Source of the DNA: Brachionus rotundiformis
Taxonomy: Eukaryota; Rotifera; Eurotatoria; Ploima; Brachionidae
Assembly (NCBI GenBank): GCA_016802295.1
Contig: JAESIW010000137.1
Coordinates: 3,627,961 to 3,691,960 of the forward strand
Direction of reading: 5' to 3'
Length of the DNA: 64,000 bases
A program made the translations under genes and the position numbers. This document shows, one piece after another, positions 25,730-36,947 of this stretch; the first letter of the stretch is position 1, and the number at the start of each line of letters is the position of its first letter. The notes under the pieces are model-generated. The model searched no databases and was not told the DNA's origin. It saw only the letters and a program-made list of their open reading frames with translations.

Positions 25730-27099
25730 ATGAAATTTTCAATAGTTTTGTTATATTTTTTAATAAGCAAAATAAGCTTATCTCCAATAAAAAAATCGAG
25801 GAAAAATCCATTATTAATGATATCTTTGGATGGCTTTCGTGCAGACAAATTAGACAAGTTTTTAAAGGAAAATCCCAGCTCTACTTTTAAAAAAGAATTT
25901 GTGGATGTAGGTGCCAAGGCTGATTACATGCAGCCTTCATTTCCAACTTTAACTTTTCCAAATCACTACACTTTGGTTACCGGATTGTATATGGAAAGTC
26001 ATGGAGTTACGGCAAATACGGTTTATGATAGCGTCTATGATCAAAAGCTTAACTTCATTGGAGGAAAATATTTGGATAAAACTAACATTAAGTGGTGGAA
26101 TCAAACAGAACCTATTTGGTTAACAGCAAAAAATCAAGTAAACTAAATTAAGTCTTCGAAAATTCAATTTTAAATGTCTATTAGGGTCTCAAAACTGCTT
26201 CATTCTTTTGGGCTGGTTCAGAAGTGTGGCGAAGACATCCCGATTTTTTCCTTAAATATGATGGCAACATTGAATGGAAATCTAGATGCGATCAGATTAT
26301 AAGCTGGTTTGAGAAGTTCGATATCGATTTCGGAACTTTGTACTTTGACGAGCCAGATCACTCTGGCCATGGATATGGACCTGATTCAAACGAATATTTT
26401 GAAGCAGTATTTATTTAAAAAAATTGTATATTTATGTAGAAATTTATCAATTTTGTATAAAGATTAAAAAACTTGACGAAACAATTGGATATTTGATTGA
26501 AAAATTAAAAAAATCTAAATTAGATCAAAAATTAAACATCTTAATTGTAAGTGATCATGGAATGGTTGAAATGAACAAAGCATTACAAATTAAAGATTAT
26601 GTTGATTTAAAATTAATAGATTCGTATAAAACTGTTTATGGAATTGTTTCAAATATATATCCTGTATCCGAAGCAGCAGTAAAATAAAATATTGTTTTTT
26701 TTTTTAAATATTTTTCATTCATAATAATTTCTTTAGAAAGAAGAAATATACAACGAACTGAAAAAAGTTAATGAATTGCGAGTTTATTATAAAGAAGAAG
26801 TTCCAAATGATTTTCATTACCAAAATAGTAGCAGAATTGCTCCAATTGTCGTGATTGCAAACGAAGGTTATGAATTAGGCAATCGAAACACTACTTTGGC
26901 AGGAAACCATGGTTTCGATAACAATTTAGAATCAATGAGAGCAATTTTTATGGCTAGAGGTCCAAATTTTAAAGAAAAAGTCGAAATAAATGGTTTGAAA
27001 AATGTTGATGTTTACCCTTTATTGTGTGAATTAGTTCAAGTAAATTGTCATCCTCATAATGGCACAATGGTTCCATTTAATAATATTTTAGTTTTATAA
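25730..27099 (+). CDS. ENPP-B, ecto-nucleotide pyrophosphatase/phosphodiesterase family
   Basis: Second ENPP paralogue. Exons 25730..26137, 26185..26406, 26463..26678 and 26737..27099, 402 aa, with intron positions and phases the same as in ENPP-A and ENPP-C. Signal peptide MKFSIVLLYFLISKISLS. Catalytic set intact: Asp in MISLDGF, Thr before FPNH (FPTLTFPNHYT), DEPDHSGHGYGP, VSDHGM and GNHGFD. Unlike A and C it ends at MVPFNNILVL with no hydrophobic tail, so it is predicted soluble and secreted. It is clearly diverged from A and C along its whole length, so it has not taken part in their recent exchange. Confidence 0.92.
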
Positions 27100-28097
27100 T
27101 TCATTACATATTTTTCAAATAAAAATTTAAAATTGTAGATTTTTCAGTTAATTTTTCCTAAAAGATTTGAATAACTAAATTTTATTCATGTTAGGAAAAA
27201 TTGAAAATATTTTTAGATTTACAGTTGGACTATTATTTATAGCTCTTTTCAATTTAATTTTAAGGATTTTTTAAACTTAATAAATTTCTAATGTATTTAT
27301 TTTACTTGATAGATAGATAAGTTTGTTTATTTCATTTTTTTTTCACACTTAAACTTGACAATAAATATTTTCTTAAAAAAGCATTTATCTAAAATTGATA
27401 TAAAATTCAAATTTATCTTATTAAATTATTTTCTTTTAGATAATATTTAGAATTTTTATCTGTAGATTAATTTTTTTTGACGCAAAAATACAAGAAAGAA
27501 AAAATGCTTTTCTGAACTAAATCAAAATTGAATTAATTATTTTTTTATAAATATAAATTTAATTGAAAATTTAATTTAATATAAAATATTAATTTGAAAA
27601 AAAATCAATTATAACTTTCACTATAATTCAAAAAACGATAAAAATATTCAGTAAGAATTAATAAAAATCTGCATAATGGCTCAATTGATCCATTTTATAA
27701 AATTTTACTTTTTTCAGAAAAAAATATAAAATCGCTTTCTTTTCTATTAGTTATGAGAATTTTAAAAAGGATTTATTATATAAATAAAAATTAGATAGCT
27801 TAATTATAATGAGTTAATTTATTGTTTATAAAAAAATGTGACGATAATATAAAATCATATATCAAAATTATAATAAAAACTGTGAAATATTAAGATTTAA
27901 AAAACATTTATCAATAGTAGAATACATATTAAAATATCTAATCTAAACAATAAAGTTATTCAAAATTAATGACTGAGAAAAGATCAAATCATGAAAAATA
28001 ATCAAATTGTAAATAAGAAAAAAAGAGATAAACGTTTTTATAAATTTCATTTTGGATTTTAATTTTTATTAGCTTAAAATTTTATTAATTAAAAAAA
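27100..28097. other. Intergenic between ENPP-B and ENPP-C
   Basis: About 1 kb of AT-rich sequence with no coding signal. A TATAAAT near 28036 lies about 60 bases upstream of the ENPP-C ATG. Confidence 0.5.
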
Positions 28098-29548
28098 ATG
28101 AAAAGATCAATTTTGATTTTGATTTTTTTGGGTTTGTTTTATAAAAAAGCAACAAGCAATGCAATTCAGACGGAAATTAAAAGGACACCTACTCTTTTAA
28201 TATCTCTTGATGGTCTAAGAGCTTCATCACTGGACGAGTTTTTATCAGAAAATCCACATTCATTTTTGAAAAAAGAATTTGTTGATGTAGGCGTAAAAGC
28301 TGATTACATGCTTCCTGCTTTTCCAACTTTGACTTTTCCAAATCATTACTCAATTGTCACAGGTTTATACATGGAAAGTCATGGTATAGTTGGAAATTCA
28401 TATTATGATCCCGTAGCAGATAGAATTGTAAAATTCTTAAGTGATGAGGATTCATTAGATCCTAGATGGTGGAACATATCTGACCCAATTTGGTTGACTG
28501 CTAAAAATCAAGTGATTTGATAGAAAAAAATAGAAATATTTAACTTAAAACATTCAATAGGGACTAAAAACATCATCATTTTTTTGGCCCGGCTCAGAAG
28601 TATGGACAAGACATCCGGATAATTTCTTGAGCTATTCAAATGCATTTCTTTTTAAAGAAAGATGCGAAGAAGTCGTGAGTTGGTTGGAAAAATTCGAAAT
28701 GGATTTTGTAACTTTGTATTTCAATGAACCTGATCATACCGGTCATTCGTATGGAGCTAATTCTAATGAATATAAAGAGGCTGTAAATTAGATCTGTATG
28801 TTAAAGATTTTTTAATTTATTTCCTGTACAAATAAAAGATTAGAGAGGTAGATTGGCTAGTGGGTTATTTGGTCGAACTTTTAAAGCAAAAAGGTATTGC
28901 TGATAAAATAAATATAATAATTGTGAGTGATCACGGAATGGCTGATATGAAAAATGAGACCATATTTGTGTATGACTATGTGGAAAAAAGTTTGATAAAT
29001 TCAAATAAGTCTCTTTTTGGAATAGTTTCCAACATTTATCCAACAGACGATAACGCTGTAGTTTTTTTTACTCATTTAATATCAAATCTTTTATTTATTT
29101 ATTTTTATTGAAGAAGCCCTTGGTGTTCGAAGCACTGTCAAAAGTTCCAAATCTAAGAGTTTTTTACAAAGAAAATGTGCCAAAAGAACTTCATTTTCGA
29201 ACCAATAACAGGATAGCGCCAATTGTCGCTATTGCTGACGAAGGATATGTAATGAGTACATTTCGGCAAACATTGAAAGGAAATCATGGTTTTGATAGCC
29301 AAATAGAAGCAATGAGAGCAGTATTTTTGGCAAGAGGTCCAGACTTTAAGTCAAACATGAAAATACCTAGTTTGAGGAATGTTGATGTTTATCCATTGCT
29401 TTGTGAATTGATAAAGATTAATTGTAATCCAAATAATGGATCGATGACTCCGTTTGTCGATGTTTTGAAAAATACAAAAAATAGCTCTGCAAAAATTGTT
29501 TTTTCTAAATTTTTACTTCTAATTTTTTCATTGATTTATTTTATTTAA
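28098..29548 (+). CDS. ENPP-C, ecto-nucleotide pyrophosphatase/phosphodiesterase family
   Basis: Third ENPP paralogue. Exons 28098..28511, 28561..28782, 28839..29057 and 29114..29548, 429 aa. Intron 1 uses a GTGATT donor, weaker than the usual GTAA-type here. Signal peptide MKRSILILIFLGLFYKKATS. Catalytic residues as in ENPP-A: LISLDGL, FPTLTFPNHYS, NEPDHTGHSYG, VSDHGM and GNHGFD. The tail ends in a hydrophobic GPI-type sequence like that of ENPP-A. Protein and DNA are near-identical to ENPP-A over two tracts (28200-28399 and 28663-29550). The signal peptide and the central part (DPVADRIVKFLSDEDSLDPR versus DSEFDQKVNFLGGENSLEAK) are clearly different. Confidence 0.93.
28200..28399 (+). repeat. 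Identical inverted block 1, copy in ENPP-C
   Basis: 200 bp matching 23172-23371 on the opposite strand; same length with no gap. Confidence 0.9.
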
Positions 29549-29550
29549 AT
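28663..29550 (+). repeat. Near-identical inverted block 2, copy in ENPP-C
   Basis: About 888 bp matching 22023-22910 on the opposite strand, across part of exon 2, introns 2 and 3 and exons 3 and 4. With the other arm it forms a long interrupted palindrome with a spacer of about 5.7 kb. Confidence 0.9.
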
Positions 29551-30833
29551 TGGTTATAAATAAATTTTGTTCATATCATTTTTTATTTTTAGTTTTTTCA
29601 AAATGTTTAAGCTTTTAGTATTGTTTGAAGTTTTAGTATTTTGTCTCTTTTTATTTAATTTCAGTAAGCCAAAATTTTTCATCTTCACTTGCATCTTAAG
29701 TGCTTTCTCAAGATTTATCATCATTCTCAATCAATGGTTTTTTAAACGTGTCAAGAGACAATCCTTTGTCCGCTTAAATTTTGTTTTAATATATTTTTTT
29801 TTTCAAAATCTCACTATCTTTCCTATAACTTAAGTCTTTATTTTTTTGTGATTTTAATTAAATTACACTTTTTTAAATTTCATAACCTTTAGCAAAACCT
29901 TTTTCTATTTAAATTTTTAATTATTTTTAAACATGGTAATTAAAATATTTAATTTTCTTATTTGTTTCTTACTAGTACAGTTTATAACTCTTTATTAGTT
30001 AAACATTATTATCTAATTATTTGAACATTTTAAATAGCTTTATATTTGGTGTTTTAAATTCTAGATAAATATAACAATCTTTTTTAGATCTGAATTCCCA
30101 ATAAATTATATTGTCGATGTATATAAAATTTTGAATTAAGGAAGATTTGTTTATCGGACATATAGTTTTTAATTAATGAATGGAAATATTTTTCTCTAAA
30201 AAAGTAAAAAGTTATCTATAGAATTAAATAAACATTTAATCTTAAAGGCAATTAATTTATTAATAATACGATCCTATGAACGTGTTAAGCTTTTTTATAA
30301 ATTTCTTTATAAACCTATAATTGTTACTTTAATCATATAATAAAATGATTTTTATCTTTTTAAAATTTGGCCTTTCATTTATAATAAACTAGAGATAATG
30401 CCAATCAAAAGATATTTTTTCTTTCTCAAATAATAAATTTAAAAAGATAAGTAAAATAATAATTTATCAATAAGATAGATAATTTAGAAAATTTGGAAAT
30501 TAATTTTAAAATCAATTTATTTTCGGTGAAGTTTGGCCATTAGTCCAAAATAAAAAAATATATATAATAAATATATAAATATAAATAGATTTAAAAATAC
30601 TCATTGATTTTTCAAAAAGAGTCTTTTTCTAGAATTCTTATTCAATACATAAAAATTTCGACGCTCTGATTTAGATTATTTTTATTAAAGAAATCAAATT
30701 CAAAATTAAAAATTTCACTATTTTTTTTCTCAAGTAAGAAGCGTTTGAAATTTTATATGAATACTATTTTTCTATAAAATTTAAATGTTTATAAATCAAG
30801 AAAGCAATTTTTTAATTTTAGATTAAACGTATC
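29549..30833. other. Intergenic between ENPP-C and ENPP-D
   Basis: About 1.3 kb. An open T-rich frame at 29567-29833 (+) and a basic 64-codon frame on the minus strand of the same stretch are visible. Neither has splice context, homology or convincing composition, so I treat the region as 3' flank and spacer. Confidence 0.45.
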
Positions 30834-32512
30834 ATGAAAATAGCATTTTTTTTAATTATAAATGCATGTTTAACATATGCTAGGCAAAGTCCGCTTCTTT
30901 TGATATCCATGGATGGTTTTCAAGCAGCTAAATTACATCAATTTATGGACGAAAATCCTAATTCGAATTTTAGTCAATTTTATAACAAAAGTTTGGGAGC
31001 AGATTACATGAATCCATCTGTACCTTCAATTACTTTTCCTAATCATATTACTTTGGTGACTGGTAAATTATAACAAAGTATTCTTTTAGTTGATTTATTT
31101 ATTTTTAATTAAGGTCTCTATCCTGAATCACATGGTAAAATGATAAAATTAATTTAATTTAAATATATGATTAAATTTAAAAGGCATAATCAATAACATG
31201 GTTTATGATCCCAAATTCGATCAAAAAATAAAACTGTCCCAGACTCAAGATCTTGGATGGTGGAACTTGTCAGAACCAATCTGGTATACAGCTAAAAAAC
31301 AAGTCATATATTAATTTATAAATATGTTTTTTTATTAATACTTTAAATTTTCTTAAATATAGGGTTTAAAAACTGGTTCTTCCTTCTGGATTTCAAATAA
31401 TGTATGGCCCAGACAACCAGGTAGAAATATCAATTATGATAAAAACATTAAATTTTGATATTTTTATTTAATTTAAGATGTTTATCTTAGTTATAATCCA
31501 AATTATGACCCTTTTGACCGAGTTGATGAAGTTATTAATTGGTACAATAAATTTGACTTGGACTTTTTATGCGTTTATTTTGATGAGCCTGATGCTACGG
31601 GTCATAAATTTGGGCCTGATAGTAAAGAATATATGGAAAAAGTATACTAAATTATCATTTTTACTAAAATATTAGATATTTTTTATTTTTATAGATTGGT
31701 TACATGGATTCTGTTTTTGGATATTTATTAAATAGACTAAATGAGATTGGTCTTTTTAAACAACTTAATATAATTCTACTCAGTGATCATGGAATGGCAA
31801 AATTAGCACAAGGTCATAATATTTTTATCAACGATTTTGTAAATGCAGACCTAATTGATTTTGATAAAAGTGTCTTCCATGTTGTATCAAATATTTTTCC
31901 AAAATCTCCTGAAAAAGTACTCTCTTATTATATGAAAAAATAAAGTCACTTATATATGTTTTTTTAAGTTAAATGAACTTTATGAACAAATGAAAAAATT
32001 ACCTAATATGAAGGTTTATAAAAAATCAGAAATACCCAAAGAACTTAACTATTCAATTAGTGATCGAATTGGTAATTTGGAATTTTATTAATCAATTTTA
32101 AATAAACAAATAAAAAATCAAGGCGATATTGTATCATTTTCCAATGAGGGATTTAAATTGGTGGATAAACTTTCGACTGACAATAACCTTGGTGCTCATG
32201 GATATGCAACTAATTTAACTTCAATGAGAACCATCTTCATGGGTACTGTTATAAGAATTAAAAATTATTAAGTTAGAATTAAAAAATTTTTTAGCTCAAG
32301 GTCCAAATATTATACCAGGACGCATAAAAAGTTTCAGAAACGTAAATGTATATCCATTAATGTGCACACTAATGAATTTAACCTGCAACCCAAATAATGG
32401 AAGTATTGAAGTTTTCAAACCTTACTTACAAATGAATAACACAAACAATCAAACTGATAATATGCTTTATGTAATTTTGGCTTTTATAATGGCAAAACTA
32501 AAATTGTTCTAA
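30834..32512 (+). CDS. ENPP-D, diverged ecto-nucleotide pyrophosphatase/phosphodiesterase with extra introns
   Basis: Fourth ENPP. Nine exons: 30834..31062, 31114..31134 (21 nt microexon), 31184..31302, 31363..31420, 31478..31641, 31695..31916, 31969..32071, 32123..32242 and 32295..32512, 417 aa. Signal peptide MKIAFFLIINACLTYA. Catalytic set: LISMDGF, Thr before FPNH (PSITFPNHIT), DEPDATGHKFGP, LLSDHGM. The last metal-binding His is in LGAHGYA, instead of the GNHGF of the other copies. The C-terminus (NMLYVILAFIMAKLKLF) is hydrophobic and may be a GPI-anchor signal. Some intron positions are shared with the other three, but five are extra, so this copy is the most distant. Substrate unknown. 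Confidence 0.9.
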
Positions 32513-32753
32513 TTTAATGTTTTTTACTGAATTTACACAATATTTTTTAGTCTAATAATTAGTTAACAATTTATTTAATAATATTTTTTAATTAATAAAA
32601 TTAATTTAATTGCGAAAAAATACTAAAATAAAAGACTTTTTTATTCAACATTACTGCTAAGCAAATAATTAAAATTGTGAAAATTTTTTTTTAAAAATAT
32701 GCGTCTTTTGCATACATATAAATTTTTTTAACATATTTTTTAATTAATTAATA

Positions 32754-33458
32754 ATGGCTGAAAAAAAACAAGAACTCGGTAATCATGATATTCATTCATT
32801 TGAAGTATCTGAACTTAGTACTTCAAGGTATATCAATCCATATCGGTTGCAGTTCAGCCATAATTCCCAAAAAAGAGTCTGGGATGGAATTATATCGTTT
32901 CCCTCTGTTTCTTGCATCCTGTACCACAAAGAACGTGAATCAATTATTCTTGTTCGTCAATTTCGACCTGTAGTTTATGTCAATCAGCTCTTGGAGAGTC
33001 AAGCATCGAACCATAGTGATGAAAAAAAGGGAACTAACCCAATAAATGGAATCGACTGGTCAAAAATTCATCCAACCGAAGGTTTTACTTATGAGTTATG
33101 TGCTGGCATATGCGACAAAAACAAATCACTAGAAGAGACTGTCAAAGAAGAAATTCTAGAAGAATGTGGTTTTGATGTGGATATCAACCATGTACATAAA
33201 GTTCGCTCATTTAGAGTCGGGGTCGGTCTAATTGGTTGTTTACACACAATTTTCTACACAGAGGTAAATGAGTCGATGAGAGTAGGGTCAGGTGGCGGAA
33301 ATCAGCACGAAGGCGAATTTATAGAGTTGTACGAAATCCACAAAAACTCTTTAAGAGAATTTTTGGACGATGAAACCAAGGCTAAACCACCTGGTTTATT
33401 GTATGGTCTAATGTGGTTTTTATACGAGAGAGAAAATTATTTTGAATCAAAAAAATAA
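32754..33458 (+). CDS. NUDT14: NUDT14-like UDP-sugar pyrophosphatase (Nudix), intronless
   Basis: Single exon, 234 aa, close in length to human NUDT14 (222 aa). NUDT14 hydrolyses UDP-glucose and ADP-ribose in the cytosol. Family stretches: VSCILYHKERESIILVRQFRP, FTYELCAGICDK, EECGFDV, RVGVGLIGCLHTIFYTEV, GGGNQHEGEFIEL and LYGLMWFLYE. The Nudix box spans residues 118-140 and ends KEEILEECGF. The three core glutamates are kept, but the Arg of the canonical REUxEE is replaced by Glu (human NUDT14 has Lys there). The first Glu position of the box also differs, as is usual in this subfamily. It is convergent with CDC73. It is unusual in this window for a conserved housekeeping gene to have no intron. 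Confidence 0.93.
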   Translation: MAEKKQELGNHDIHSFEVSELSTSRYINPYRLQFSHNSQKRVWDGIISFPSVSCILYHKERESIILVRQFRPVVYVNQLLESQASNHSDEKKGTNPINGIDWSKIHPTEGFTYELCAGICDKNKSLEETVKEEILEECGFDVDINHVHKVRSFRVGVGLIGCLHTIFYTEVNESMRVGSGGGNQHEGEFIELYEIHKNSLREFLDDETKAKPPGLLYGLMWFLYERENYFESKK

Positions 33459-34121
33459 ATTGATTTTTAGGATTTATTTTAATAAAATTTTTAAATACAA
33501 TATTTTTTTACATCAATATAAAATTTTAAAATTTTCAATCAAATCAAATAAACAATATAAATCATATTCATATTATATAAGAAATTTTTTTTCATTGATT
33601 TATATTTTTAAAATGATCTTATAAATTTTAATATAGTGTTTTTTTTTTCAGAGCTCTATTAGGGATTTTTCAAAAATTAAAATTTATCTATAAATGAATT
33701 TTTAAAATAAAATTTTATATATTTATTGAATCAAAATGAAATTTACATTAAAAAAAAAACGAAAATCCAAAAGATATAATTATTAGTCATATCACATTTA
33801 CTTCACATATTTATATATAATTTTTATTTTAAGCATTAAGTGCTCAAATGAATAAAACAGAATTCAGTTATTATATCGGAATCGATTTGTGATGAACAAA
33901 AATATCAAAAACAAATTATTTAGCTAAAAATTCTGTCCAATAAATACTTCATGAGAGAATAGTATTTAGTTAATTATTAATTATGGCAATATAATTCAAA
34001 TGAATCAGTAAACAATATACTCATCTAAATCTTTACAGACCATTTATTTGCCATTACAAAACAATAAATTAACTTAAATTTAAACTAATTGAAAAAATAA
34101 CCTTACACATTTGAGAATTTT
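33459..34121. other. Convergent 3' intergenic region NUDT14/CDC73
   Basis: About 660 bp of AT-rich 3' flanks. No coding or RNA signal seen. Confidence 0.6.
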
Positions 34122-36069
34122 TTACCCGATTAAATATGACTTATTTTTTGCCATAAATCGAGCTAGCTCGTCCCAAAATGACATAAGTCTTGCACGATCC
34201 AAGTGCCTTTTGTGCGGATCTAATTCTACATTGCAAACAGACCACTTGGCTATGTTCGGATCAGATGTAGAACCACTCATTTTCAGATGAAAGGCTTTGA
34301 TTTTCTGGAAAATTTCCAATGGATTACCATTTCCAATAGGCCAGTCTTTAAATTGCCATTGCTTGCCGTGAACAAACACAGCGACAACTCGGTCCCTTAA
34401 AAAAATCCTTTTCTACTACCAACTTAACAATTATTTTTTATTTACCAGTCAGATGGCTGCATTTTTTGTATATTATCAATTACTTTATATTGAATAATAG
34501 ACCCATCGTCTTTACGGTGCATTATGATCTCACAATCTTTAGGTGCTAAATTTTGGCCAGTCTTTTTTTTCTCTTCAGCCGATACATATTTAAGATCTTG
34601 TAAAATATCGTGACAATTAATCATTGTAATAAGTGATGTTGGTACATTTGGCACAATAATGATTGGCTTTGTGCTGATTCGTTTTTGACTTTGGGACGAA
34701 GGTGACTTGAGGCCAGCTCTGGACTGAGAACTTTGTGACATGACTGTATTTTTTTGACTCAATTGCGTCTGGGTAAGCAGTCTCTGCGAATCCAAGCCAG
34801 AACTTGGCGCCGTATTGGGAGTCGGCACCAGTCCTAAAGCGCCAATACTTGGCTGATAAGTTAATTTAGTATCAATACTAAAACCACCTGTCTCGTCTTT
34901 TGCAGCATATCTTTCCTGATCGAATCTGTTGTAGCCAAGTTGACGCAACTTTTGTGACTGCTGGACTGGCTGTGATCCATTTGTAGCTACAACATTCACT
35001 CCGCTTTCTTCGCCTTCCTCTTTAGCCTTTATCAACTGCAAAAAAGCGTTTATGTCTTTTTCAAAATGCTTTCCACTTGACTGCAAAACTGAAAATCTGT
35101 CCTTGGAAACAACTTCTCTTTTACGGATTTCTTTCATTATGGCTTCGCTTTCGTCACCAGTGGCCATACCAGAAGCGTAGCCTATTGAAGAAACGCCATA
35201 CTCCCCGCCCATACCTCTATCTAAACTTGCTCTACCTATCAACAATTCATCGTCTAACTCGACAGCGCTAGAGACCTGTTTGCGCTGCTGGGCCTTTTTT
35301 TTTGCCTTTATGGCTGCAATTTTTTCAATGGTCAATTGTTCAGACAAGTCGGTCAGATTTTCGGTAATTGGACGCTGTGATAAGGATGAGTCTAACTTTT
35401 TTGATATTCTTCCGATTATTTGTTCCTGGGTCAAACTCGGAGCAAAGTTGGAACCCTCTTCAGAATCAAGTTTGGCCTGTTTGGAACCAATTTCTCCATC
35501 TGTTATTTTGTCGTCAAAATTTGAGCCCATGGACCGCTTGATTGCAGAGGAAGAGTTGGTTGTTGCTAAATTTTGAGATATAGAAGACGCTTTGACATAA
35601 GGAAGTGGTCGTTGCATGGCGATCTCAATGGGTGCATTTTTGTCTATGCTTGAAGTTGTGTCGATCTCTCCGTCCAAAAAGCTAAGAAGTTCACGTCTGT
35701 CTGGACGCGACACAACATTTATGTTACGGGTCTTTAATACAAAAATTTAAGCTTTAACTTATTGGTGAACAACGACTTCTTACACTGGCACTTTTGACAT
35801 AGAGTGGATGCTGTAGATCTCGGTTTTTAATCAAGAATGCGAGACAGTCAAGGGTATAATAGTCCTTTTGTCGGTCTTTTCCGCTTGTTCTTTAGAAAAT
35901 GGTAAAAAATTGGTAAAATACCATTAAATTATGTTTACCCGTAGATAAGGTATTTGGTCTTTACATTTTTTGGATAATAGACATCTCCAAATATAATTTT
36001 GTCATCCTCTTCGTGAAATTCTTTCTTGGATTTGACAAAATCTCTGAGCAAGCTTAAAGCGTCCGACAT
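34122..36069 (-). CDS. CDC73: CDC73 / parafibromin, Paf1 complex subunit
   Basis: Nuclear subunit of the Paf1 transcription-elongation complex. Exons 36069..35939, 35889..35784, 35731..34446 and 34395..34122, 598 aa (human 531). The N-terminal domain starts MSDALSLLRDFVKSKKEF and contains FGDVYYPKNVKTKYL and SRPDRRELLSFLDGE. The middle has VEKIAAIKAK-type (IEKIAAIKAKKKAQQRK) and YNRFDQERYAAKDET, the family's hallmark near FxIDT. The Ras-like C-terminal domain has PIIIVPNVPTSLITMINCHD, QDLKYVSAEEKKK, PSDWDRVVAVFVHGKQWQFK, IFQKIKAFHLK and ELDPHKRHLDRARLMSFW. The extra length is a Ser/Gln-rich linker (QTQLSQKNTVMSQSSQSRAG) in the middle. Codon use is richer in G and C than in the surrounding orphans, consistent with a conserved, well-expressed gene. 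Confidence 0.96.
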
Positions 36070-36649
36070 TTTCACAAATCTAAAATTTAAATTTAATTTA
36101 AAAATTTCCGATTAAGTCAAATACTTTTTATTATCAGCTGAATTATTTGGCAAGTTTTTTTGGTCTGAATTTTACTAGAATACTTTATATTTGTATTAAT
36201 TTGTTTGTCTTAAAATAATTTTAAAAAAGTTGGTGCAAATATTGTTCGAAATTATTTTGCACAATTGTTAATGTTAACATACAGTTGACTATTTTCTGCA
36301 GAATCAACTTTGCCATAATGTAAAAAAATAAGTCTGATAAAAAACAAGAGTTATGTTTAAAATTTATTTAAGAAAATTAATATTAATTGAGGAATATAAT
36401 TGAAATTATTTAGTGATAAGTTCATTTTTGCTTTTGAATATTTATAATTTAGTTAAAAGTCTATTTTTAAGGTATATCTTTTATTTCTTAAGTCTTATTT
36501 AATTTTTAAATTAAAAATATTTCATAATTTCATCACTAACTGCTATTAATGATTTTTGTCTTTTTTAATTTCGTCATTTAGAAATTATGAAGGTTTAATT
36601 TTGTATCGAATCTGAATCAATCAAATGTAATATAGATAACTTAATTTAG

Positions 36650-36947
36650 AATAGGAAAATTATATTTGAAGAGGCCTGGACCTACCAACGCTCCAAGAAG
36701 GGATTTGATTCAATTTTTCAAGCTTCACAAAGCAATTTTAATGTTGAACGATACCATACCTCTTGCGTCATGTAACTCATTGTTTTTATCTGGACTTGCC
36801 AAGGGAATCATAAGGCACCACAGAAGAACGCCGTTCAAACCTCAACCAACTTCTTTACTAAAAGAGTAGTTAACGAGGGGAATGGTTTACCTGAAGTAAT
36901 AGAAGTCTCAACAGTCAATCAATCAAACAAACAAACAAACAAACAAA
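36650..36947 (+). other. GC-richer coding-like island ending in a (CAAA)n tail; possible retroelement 3' fragment
   Basis: An open frame runs from about 36651 to a TAG at 36867 (LKRPGPTNAPRRDLIQFFK ... GIIRHHRRTPFKPQP). It is rich in Pro, Arg and His and less AT-rich than its surroundings, and follows an acceptor-like TTTAG. About 50 bases after the stop the sequence passes into tandem CAAT/CAAA units (36915-36947). A short coding fragment, brief 3' UTR and simple-repeat tail would suit the truncated 3' end of a non-LTR retrotransposon. It could also be a terminal exon of an unrecognised gene. I see no reverse-transcriptase motif and no target-site duplication, so the identification is tentative. 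Confidence 0.35.
36915..36947. repeat. (CAAA)n / CAAT tetranucleotide tract
   Basis: Tandem tetranucleotide run: two CAAT units, then about six CAAA units, directly downstream of the GC-richer island. Confidence 0.9.

Noticed and set aside
29567..29833. Plus-strand open frame with many Phe/Leu residues and a basic 64-codon frame opposite
   Set aside because: T-rich/A-rich composition explains both; no splice context, homology or codon periodicity.
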